DNA of 6,604 bases from an uncultured Clostridia bacterium. GTDB lineage: Bacteria; Bacillota; Clostridia; Christensenellales; Pumilibacteraceae. This document shows positions 1 through 6,604 of this stretch, piece after piece (position 1 is the first letter of the stretch; each line of letters begins with the position of its first letter). The position numbers and the translations under genes are program-made. Where the stretch lies: assembly GCA_947385185.1 (NCBI GenBank), contig CANDJX010000086.1, forward strand, positions 1 through 6,604. The letters are read 5' to 3'. The notes beneath the pieces are model-generated. The model did no database searches. It was not told where the DNA came from and saw nothing but the letters and a program-made list of their open reading frames with translations.

Positions 1-3000
1 GACTTTCCTCGTCGGGTTTGCGACCCGCCGCAACCGTCCGGTTATCTCGGACATATATTAGCACAATCGAAAAAAAATGGCAAGCGAATCGGCATAAACG
101 CAAGCTATTTGTCAATAATTGCTTTGTGCTGTATTTGATTATAATTATCACTGCAATATTATGTTCGGTCATAGTGGCGCTCGTCGCGGCTGTATTATAC
201 AGCGCTCCGCCTAAAAAGTTCGAGCTTTCTAAAAAATTGCCCGTCGGCGAATTCGATATGGGATTGCGCAAATTGGCGGCGCAGTCCCGCGTTTTGCCGC
301 CGTCGGGCGACAAGCCTTCCGTTTCTTCCGTTAAGTACTATTTGCGTCATGCCGCTTCCATAGTCGCGTCGAAATCGGAGGACGACAGGGAAGATTACGA
401 ACGCGTATTTCTCGAAAACTATTATGTCGCTATGGACGCGCTCGACGTCGTAAACAAATGTTTACGCGGTTTTTCCGATCTTCCCGGCGGTCGCGTTCCC
501 GCCGTGCTCGAATTTGCGCGGTATTTTGTAAAAAGCGCCGATTTCGGTATAGACGGCGATGCTTTGAAACGCGCGGTCGATATTTATAATTCCGAGCGGC
601 CGTTTGCCTGGAACGAAATCTGCAATCTTTATCCGGCGCTCATGCTTGCGCTTTTGGAAGAACTGACCGTTTATGCGGCAAAAATCGTCAAGCGTGCGGA
701 AATCGCGTCGTGCGCGGCTTACGATATGAGTACCGGGAACATAGAACGCGAAATGCTTGCGTATAACAGTTATGTAAAAAAAATTTACACTACCGGCAAC
801 GAGGCGTATGCTTCGAAGGTCGGTTCCGTTTGCGCTTCGGCGGGTATAAATCCCGAACGCTCTGCGTCGAGCGACGCTATGTTGCTTGCGGATTACAGCG
901 GAGCGGTAAGCGGTATTATCGATGCTCTCCGATCCGATTTTTTTACCGCCGAATATCTGCTCGGTCTGTCGCTTTCGGCTTCGGTGTTAAGTAAATCGGA
1001 CGCGGTGAATTTTTCATCGCTTACCGTCGAAACCAAAACCGCATATATGACGGAAATTTGTCGCGACGCAAAAAGGCGCAAAACGACGGAATTCGATAGA
1101 GTGCGGCAGTTGATTTCGCTCGTGCGCGTTTCGGGACGCGATCTTGCGAATTTTGTGATCCGACGTCCGAAAAAATATTCGCTTCTGTTTCACGCGGCAA
1201 CGGTTTTATTGTTATCCGCTGTCGTTTGCGCTTTATCCGTAATCTTTATTCCTTTGCCTTACGGGATCATAGTCGCGTGCTTTTCGCCGTTTATTTCCGT
1301 ACCGACCGTAAACACATTATATCTTTACGTGCTGTCGCGATGCACGACGCGCAGGATTGTGCCCGCGCTGAAAATAAACGAAATGCCGCGCACGGCAATG
1401 ATTTGCTGCCGTATGGTGACGGGCAAAAGCGAGTTGGAACAGGCAGCGGACAATTTACTTACGCTTTCCGCGGCTAACGGAAACGGACTTTCTTACGGGC
1501 TTCTTCTGGATGCTCCCGAAAGCTATGCGTCCGCGCCGAACGATATATCCGACGTTTTTGCAAAAAAATTCGACGGCGGAAACTTTTTCGTATGCTTGAG
1601 AAAACGGGCGTGGGAACGCAAACGCGGCGCCATAATCGACTTTAATAATCTGGTATTGAACGGTTCGTCCGACCGCTTTTCGTGCGTTATGGGCGAAATT
1701 AAGCCGTTTAAGTACGTAATTACTCTCGACGCGGATTCGATGGTCATAGACGCAGGCAAAATCGTCGGGGCCATGGAGCATCCGTATAATGTCGGAATCA
1801 CCGTAATGAATATCCGTATGCGCTCGTCGCTGTCCGGACTGACGACGCCCTTTTCCGCGCTTATGAGCGGAGAAAAGGGACTGAGCAATTATTCGAGCGG
1901 CGGCGGTATAATTTTCGATGCATACGGTTTCGGAAACTATACGGGAAAGGGAATTTATCGCGTGCGGGAGTTTAACGAATCGCTCGAGTATGCGTTTCCC
2001 GACGGTCGTATACTGAGCCATGATCTGATAGAAGGCGCGTTCGCGGGTTGCGCCGAGTCCGGTCTGGACGGCATAGACGAATTTCCGAAAACTTTTTCTT
2101 CGTATCTTTCGCGAATGCTGAGGTGGATAAGAGGGGATATGCAGCTCTTTCCGTACCTGTTTCCGCGCGTAAGAAACCGTGATGGCAACAAGTCGGTCAA
2201 TCGTGCAAGCGGCATTGCAAAGTGGCAGATGTTTATGAACATTTGTTCGGCATGGTCGCCGGTGAGCGCGCTTGCCGTCGTTATCGTTGCAGCCGTCGGC
2301 GGTTTTCATATGTTGTTCTTATTTGCGTTTGCGCCGCAAATACTCTCCTTAATGCTTGCGTTTGCACTTTTACCGCATATGACCGAATTTGCGACCGAGT
2401 GCACAAGAGCGGCATTGAACGTATTATGGCTTCCCACCGTCGGGCTTTGCAGTCTTTACGCGCTGTGCCTGACGGTCGGACGACTGATCACGGGACGAAA
2501 TCTGCTCAGTTGGAAAACTTATGCGTCGTCGGGCGGGGGACATTGCCTGTTCGTCGGCAATATGCTCGTGTCCGCATTGTTTATCGTGTTCGGAATACTT
2601 CGCGTAAGTCCGTTGCTTTTCGCGCTCGCGGCTGTATTTCTTGCGGCGCTTCCTCTCGATGCGTTATTGTCGTCGGAATTTTACGCACATCGCGTTTCGC
2701 CGAAACTGAAACGCGATATGCTTGAAATTGCGAAAAAAACATACGCGTATTTCGAAACGACTTTATCCGAAAACGACGGGTTGCCGAGCGATAACTTTCA
2801 GTTCGATTCGGGTTGGGCAGATCGCACGTCGCCGACAAATATAGGTATGGCGCTTGCTTCCGCTTGTGCGGCTCACAAAATCGGGCTTATCGACGAAAAC
2901 CGCCGCGACGAAACGATCGCAGCCATTCTTAATGCAACGGAATCGCTGGAAAAGAGCGACGGTTGTCTGTATAACTGGTATTCGGTAAAATCGAAAAAGC

Positions 3001-6000
3001 CGCTCGGAAAATACGTTTCGTCCGTCGATTGCGGCAATCTTGCCGCGGCGCTGTTGCTTGTAGCGTCTGTCGGCGGAGAAAACGGAAAGCGCGCGGAGAA
3101 ATTCGTTTCGGATATGGATATAACCCGTATGTACGACGCGCGCCGGAATTTGCTTTATATCGGATATAACGCCGAAACGCAGGAGCCGGACCGCGGACAT
3201 TACGATTTGCTTGCAAGCGAAGCGATGCTGTCGTATCTCGTATTTATCGGTTGCGGCAAACTTCCGACGAAAGCGTTCGCCATGCTGTCAAGGCGCGCTC
3301 TTAACGACGGTTGCGGTCGCGGCGTGCTCGCAAGCTGGTCGGGCGGTATGTTCGAGTATTTATTGCCGCTCATGTTCTTTGTCCCGCCCCGGCGTTCTCT
3401 CGTCGGTATAAACGCGCACAGAATAATCAGACTGCATGAACGCGAAGCTCGCAGAGTCGGTTCCGACGTGCTCGGAAAGAGCGAATCGCTGTACGGCGAA
3501 AAATATCCGAGCGGCGATTATAAATATCGTGCGTTCGGCGTAAAACTCGCTGCTTTGTCGTCTGCCGCCGACAGACGGGTATTCGCGCCGTATGCGGAGA
3601 TCATGTCGTGTGCCGTAACGAAAAAGGGAAGTGTGGAACATCTCGAAAAATACGCGGGACGCTACGGATTATACGATTCGGTAGACCTGGATTCGCATAC
3701 CGTGCAATATTCGTCCATGGCGCACCATCAGGGCATGATAATGCTTGCGGTTTGCAATTTGCTTACCGACGACTCGCTGTGCATGGCGATGCTGAACGGC
3801 TCGGGAGCGCGAGCGGCGGCGCTTTTGCTCGAAGAAGATCAAACGGCGCTTAAGCGGTATGAACGCAAGCGAATGAAAACATATCGCGCGCCCGAAGAAT
3901 TTGCGCAGATAATAGGCGGGCGTTCGGTATTCCCGCAATTGAATTTCATAACGAACGGGCGATACTGTCTTATGACCGACGAGTGCGGCAGAAGCGTATC
4001 GTATGCGGACGGCAAACTTCTGACCCGATTCGATAAGATGAGCGGTATGCGCGTATTTATAAAAAGAGAAGGATTTTCGTACGAACCGTCGGCGCTCGGC
4101 TATGCCGAATATCGCAAAGGATCGTCTGTGTATATCGACGCCAGAGGAGGCTTGACTACCGAAATCCGTGCCGGCGTTCTTTTCGATAAAAACGTCGAAT
4201 ATCGAAGAATATCGGTGCAAAATACCTCAAAATCTCCGATTACTTTGTCTGTCATAGTTGCAGTTAAGCCGTGTATTTCGACGCGCGACGCCGATTTGTC
4301 GCATAAAGCGTATTCGGCTATGTTTATCGAAACCGAAGCGTGCGACGGTTATATTACCGCGCTCAGGACGAACGGCGGCGACGGAACGCTTGCGCTGGCT
4401 TTAGACTGCGAAGCGGAATATTGCGGCGACGAAAGGGCGCTTCGTACGGGAAAGGGCGTGGCGTTCGGCAGGACTACCGAACCCATACTTGCCGCCGTAG
4501 TAAGAGTCGATTTATCCGCCGGCGAACGCAGCTCGTTCACTGCAAAGCTCGGTTATGCGGAGCGCGGCGAAATCGGCAGGCTCATGCACAGCGCTTTATC
4601 GTGCGACCGCACGGGCTCGGATCGCAGGGTCACCGCGCTCGCATCCATTACGCCTTTGTCCCGCACAGCGCGCGTTCTCGCCGCCGCTTTACTGTCCTCG
4701 CACGGCAGGAATTGCGGCGTGTTGCCCGACGTCGTTATGCGCGCCGATACGGCGGACTCGGGCAGAGTTCTCGATTTCATGAGTCAGCTTGCCGCGCTCG
4801 AAAAGTTCGGAATAGAGTTTACGGTCACCGTTATCGTGTCCGAACCGGTATCTTATTTCGAGGGACTTTCCGCCGGGATTTCCCGCATTGCTTCGAGTAT
4901 GAAATCTCCCGTGCGGATCATCAATGAATTGACTACGGATCGGAGCGAGATAAACGCCGCGGTAAGCGGCGGCATAGATCCGTTTGCGCTCACCAACAGA
5001 CTTATGCCTCCGTTCTACGAACTCCCGCCCGTGCTTCATCATGAGATCGCTCTCGACATTCCCGAGCTCGAGTATCGCACCGGCTTAGGCGGATTTACCG
5101 CGGACGGCGAATATGTCATCGACGGAGAAACTCCGTCTCCCTGGTATAACGTCATGAGCGACGGTCTGATCGGTTGCCTCGTATCGGATAAGGGCGGCTT
5201 TACTTTCGGAAAAAATTCAAGGCAGGAGAAGTATACCGTGCATTCCAACGACGAACTGAACGACGCGCACGGCGACGGTATCGTTTTGGGCGAAGGCGGA
5301 ACGCTTTGGTCGATCACCCGCAATCCGGCGCCACACGAGTGCGCGTATGCGGTAAAGCACGGCTTCGGTCACAGCGAATTTTCGTGCGGCTATAACGGCA
5401 TAATGGCAGTACAGAAAACATACGTTCACGACGGAGCGAAGTATTATGACGTAACAATAAAAAACGGTCTGTCCGTCGGCAGAAAAATCGACGTTATGTG
5501 TTTCGCGGAACCGGTATTGGGCGATCATGCTTCGCGGACGTCCGGCGGTATCGTTTGTAAAGAAGATCACGGAGTCTTGTCCGCGCGATCGGGTAATCTC
5601 GAATTGCGATTGACTTGCTCCGAGCGCGCGCAGTCTTTTGCTTTTTTTGCGGAGTCGTATAAAGACCGCTCGGGAAAATTTCGCGCTTGCGCCAATTTAC
5701 ACAACGACGGTTGTACGCCCGCTCTGGCTTATTCCGTTTCCGTCGATCTTGCGGCGAACGCTTCCGGGCGAGTAATTTTCGTTTTGTCCGCCGAAACGAT
5801 CGGCGTGACTGCGGCAACCGCAGACAAAGCGCTGGAATCGGTCGCGAATAAATATGCGGAATTGCCCGAGGTCGAAAGCGACGAGCTTCCGATAAAATAT
5901 TATCTGAAGTGGCTGTCGTATCAGACGCTCGTGTCGAGATTTACTGCAAGGTGCGGTTTTCAGCAAGTCGGCGGCGCAATCGGATTCCGCGATCAGTTGC

Positions 6001-6604
6001 AGGACGCTATGGCGTTGATCGGTATTGCGCCGGATAAAGTGCGCAGGCACATAATCGATTGCGCGGCGCATCAATTCGAATCGGGCGACGTGATGCATTG
6101 GTGGCATCCGCCGGCTGTCGGAGTAAGAACGCGCATTTGCGACGATAAATTATTTTTACCGCTTGCCATTGCCGAATATATAGACAGAACCGGGGATAAA
6201 AGCATTCTCGGCGAACGCGCGGCGTACCTGAAAGATCACGCCATTCCGGACGGTAATTCTTCCGTATACTCGTTCATGGAAAGCGGAGATACTGCGGATA
6301 CGATTGCTTCTCATGCGCTTAAAGCGATATTCTCGACAAAACTGTCGCCGCGCGGGCTCGTGTCGATAGGCGGCGGAGACTGGAACGACGGCATGGACAG
6401 ACTGGGCAGGCGGGGCAAAGGCGAAAGCGTTTGGTGCACTATGTTTTTATACTACGTTATCGGTCGCTATATGCCTTACGTTACGGCGGACGACGAAATA
6501 AGATTGAAAAAAATGCGCCTTGTTTTATTGTCTGCGATCGAAGAATGTTTCGAGCGCGACAGATACGTCCGCGCTTTCGACGACGACGGCAATGTGATAG
6601 GAAG
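1..6604 (+). CDS. ndvB: Cyclic beta-1,2-glucan synthase-like protein (GT84-GH189-GH94), partial at both ends
   Basis: The frame starting at base 3 is open for 2200 codons. I recognise the protein from an ordered series of family motifs: TLDADS (574-579), TGKGIY (647-652), SHDLIEG (672-678) and RWIRGD (707-712) for GT84; RTSPTNIG (941-948), MFEYL (1116-1120) and AHHQGM (1240-1245) for the glucoamylase-like cyclisation domain; GFRDQLQD (1994-2001), HWWHPP (2032-2037) and GDWNDGMD (2125-2132) for GH94. Family members make beta-1,2-glucan from UDP-glucose at the cytoplasmic membrane, cyclise it, and control its length by phosphorolysis. Hydrophobic helices lie at 41-66, 394-416, 421-443 and within 754-885. 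The start is not visible: the first in-frame ATG (base 258) lies after the first helix, and TTG at 18 and GTG at 126 have no convincing ribosome site. The 3' end is cut inside GH94; by comparison with the family roughly 250 or more residues are missing. The gene symbol is by domain architecture only; orthology to rhizobial ndvB is not shown. Relaxed product specificity is possible. Confidence 0.93.
123..200 (+). other. Encoded N-terminal transmembrane helix
   Basis: Residues 41-66 form an unbroken hydrophobic stretch with an IIII core. It follows a basic segment (KKWQANRHKRKL, about 24-35) and is followed by SAPPKK. The positive-inside rule would put the short N-terminus in the cytoplasm. This helix comes before the conserved N-terminal region, where classical rhizobial/Brucella homologues have a long soluble segment, so it looks like an addition. 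It could be a signal anchor. Confidence 0.7.
381..677 (+). other. Encoded conserved N-terminal helical region of the glucan synthase family
   Basis: Residues about 127-225 match the pattern that precedes the glycosyltransferase in NdvB-type proteins. An FLENYY segment (136-141) stands where the family has a WLLDNFH/Y-like motif. It is followed by an LPGG-RVPAVLEFAR stretch, and then by an FAWNEI...YPALMLALLEEL helix (201-220), where the family usually has an L.I.ELWA.P..L.L.LI pattern. The Glu is kept, but the ELW tryptophan is lost. The role of this region is not well defined; I infer a structural or interface function. The following stretch, to about residue 390, is helical-looking and I recognise no motif in it. 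Confidence 0.65.
1182..1331 (+). other. Encoded transmembrane hairpin before the glycosyltransferase domain
   Basis: Two hydrophobic helices, residues about 394-416 and 421-443, are separated by a short PLPYG turn. They correspond to the first two membrane segments of classical cyclic beta-1,2-glucan synthases, which lead directly into the cytoplasmic GT84 domain. The basic RRPKK (387-391) before the first helix and SRCTTRR after the second suggest that both ends of the hairpin face the cytoplasm. Confidence 0.8.
1338..2237 (+). other. Encoded GT84 beta-1,2-glucosyltransferase domain
   Basis: Residues about 446-745 form the GT-A-like synthase domain that would transfer glucose from UDP-glucose to a growing beta-1,2-glucan. 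Visible motifs are WERKRG (537-542), TLDADS (574-579, the metal/UDP-binding DxD: D576 and D578), TGKGIY (647-652), SHDLIEG (672-678, with D674 and E677 near the likely catalytic base) and RWIRGD (707-712). The tryptophan normally following in RGDWQ is Met713 here. The domain is shorter than usual: the stretch before WERKRG lacks the RW-NP-EGVWMG segment seen in classical members. The acidic residues expected for catalysis are kept, so I expect it to be active. Confidence 0.88.
2262..2657 (+). other. Encoded membrane cluster between the synthase and cyclisation domains
   Basis: Hydrophobic segments lie at residues about 754-774, 775-791, 806-826, 848-866 and 870-885. The 806-826 segment is followed by GRLITGRNLLSWKT. 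It sits where classical members have an amphipathic segment ending in LLEWTT, so it may lie along the membrane rather than cross it. That leaves four crossings and puts the downstream glycosidase domains back in the cytoplasm, as in the characterised family. Confidence 0.75.
2709..3767 (+). other. Encoded glucoamylase-like cyclisation domain (GH189 / PF10091 type)
   Basis: Residues about 903-1255 match the central domain that closes beta-1,2-glucan rings by transglycosylation in characterised synthases. Motifs in order: LPSDNFQ (927-933), RTSPTNIG (941-948), YNWY (990-993), VSSVDCGNL (1005-1013), HYDLLASEA (1066-1074), SWSGGMFEYL (1111-1120), KSESLYG (1159-1165), YKYRAFG (1173-1179), YGLYDS (1221-1226) and MAHHQGM (1239-1245). 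Acidic candidates for catalysis are E1073, E1118, E1161 and D1225; the sequence alone does not tell me which act. Asp1225 stands where relatives usually have Glu (YGFYE). Related GH144 enzymes are hydrolases, so hydrolysis rather than cyclisation is an alternative. Confidence 0.85.
3924..4547 (+). other. Encoded first GH94-type beta-sandwich, divergent
   Basis: Residues about 1308-1515 begin with FPQLNFITNGRY (1310-1321), which matches the family's LLSNGRYSV entry to the first Glyco_transf_36-like beta-sandwich, and continue as beta-rich sequence. The usual W..LA.TRW.....WG.FIY.RD pattern survives only as a shortened ADGKLLTRF...MRVFIKRE: the tryptophans and several residues are missing. This domain has no catalytic residues in the family; it is thought to be structural or glucan-contacting. 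The region is the most diverged part of the protein together with the linker that follows. Confidence 0.65.
4548..4967 (+). other. Encoded linker domain between the two beta-sandwiches, shortened
   Basis: Residues about 1516-1655 align with the family segment containing LASALLY, then N..GQS.LW..GISGDLPIVLV, then a beta-alpha unit. Here AAALLS (1560-1565) is followed after only about eight residues by LPDVVMRAD (1574-1582). The GQS-LW-GISGD element is therefore missing, about 22 residues by my hand comparison. The following LAALEKFGIEFTVTVIVSEP stretch fits the family's helix plus strand (L...GL.VDLVILNE). Function unknown. Confidence 0.55.
5031..5867 (+). other. Encoded GH94 N-terminal beta-sandwich (Glyco_transf_36)
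   Basis: Residues about 1677-1955 match the beta-sandwich next to the catalytic barrel in GH94 phosphorylases and cyclic glucan synthases: GLGGFTADGEYVI (1694-1706), TPSPWYNVMS (1710-1719), GGFTFGKNSRQEKYT (1731-1745), SND (1748-1750) and HGFGHSEF in a beta-rich context. NSR and SND are well kept, so this half is much closer to the family than the first sandwich. It packs against the catalytic domain and helps shape its active site. Confidence 0.85.
5886..6604 (+). other. Encoded GH94 phosphorylase catalytic domain, cut by the window end
   Basis: Residues about 1962-2200 are the (alpha/alpha)6 catalytic domain of inverting GH94 phosphorylases: W-L-YQTL (1970-1976), GGAIGFRDQLQD (1990-2001), HWWHPP (2032-2037), VRTRICDD, GDWNDGMD (2125-2132) and GKGESVW. 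By analogy with cellobiose/chitobiose phosphorylases, D2129 of the WND triplet is the general acid, and phosphate attacks directly. In the synthases this domain shortens the chain with phosphate and so sets ring size. The family's SLYEHC-RAL helix reads DTIASHALKAI here: the His is kept and the Glu lost. The remaining C-terminal part of the barrel lies beyond the window. Confidence 0.9.

Noticed and set aside
77..97. ATG after an A-run as a possible gene start
   Set aside because: Out of frame with the main gene; it encodes only six residues before a TAA stop.
776..783. Run of eight A as a programmed frameshift or slippage site
   Set aside because: The main frame reads correctly on both sides (KK then IYTT) and no alternative frame continues usefully. 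There is no evidence of recoding.
1455..2309. 284-codon open frame on the - strand
   Set aside because: It is aligned codon-for-codon opposite the real gene and stays open because TTA, CTA and TCA codons are rare in that stretch. Its product is basic, low in recognisable motifs, and lies opposite the best conserved GT84 motifs.
3903..3960. Possible gene fusion boundary or end of one gene between the cyclisation and GH94 parts
   Set aside because: The frame is continuous and this domain order is the normal one for cyclic beta-1,2-glucan synthases, so no novel fusion needs to be invoked.
3669..4220. 183-codon open frame on the - strand
   Set aside because: Opposite the AHHQGM motif region; no recognisable protein family and no plausible ribosome site. 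It is a shadow of the main gene.
4340..4927. 195-codon open frame on + in a second frame
   Set aside because: Arg-rich translation typical of an out-of-frame read through GCG/CGC-rich sequence. It overlaps the continuous main frame, which shows family matches before and after it.
1..6604. Repeats, CRISPR arrays, tRNA/rRNA, insertion sequence ends, terminators
   Set aside because: Reading the window by eye showed no regularly spaced direct repeats, no transposase motifs and no hairpin followed by a T-run that stands out; all bases are accounted for by one coding frame.

Overview
The window lies entirely inside one very large protein-coding gene on the + strand. Reading from base 3, the frame stays open for 2200 codons to the last complete codon (6600-6602) with no stop, and family motifs follow one another in order along that frame. 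Both gene ends lie outside the window or cannot be fixed. I see no RNA gene, mobile element, CRISPR array, intergenic space, promoter or terminator. Residue numbers below count from the codon at base 3, so residue n starts at base 3n.

The product is a membrane-bound, multi-enzyme protein of the cyclic beta-1,2-glucan synthase type (NdvB/ChvB/Cgs architecture). In order it has: a hydrophobic helix (41-66); an alpha-helical region with the family's conserved N-terminal pattern (about 127-225); a transmembrane pair (394-443); a GT84 glucosyltransferase domain (about 446-745); a second membrane cluster (754-885); a glucoamylase-like cyclisation domain matching GH189/PF10091 (about 903-1255); a first GH94-type beta-sandwich (about 1308-1515) and a linker; then a second beta-sandwich and the GH94 phosphorylase catalytic domain (about 1677 to the window end, where it is cut). 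In the family, the GT84 part polymerises glucose from UDP-glucose into a beta-1,2 chain, the GH189 part closes the chain into a ring by transglycosylation, and the GH94 part trims the chain by phosphorolysis and so sets its length.

The core signatures are present, but the protein is compacted. Several conserved loops look shortened compared with the classical family, some hallmark residues are replaced, and an extra N-terminal hydrophobic helix does not fit the usual topology. The organism cannot be named from this window. Moderate GC, frequent GCG/TCG/CGC codons together with common ATA, and a divergent homologue of this kind are compatible with an uncultured Clostridia-like Firmicute. That placement is a low-confidence inference.
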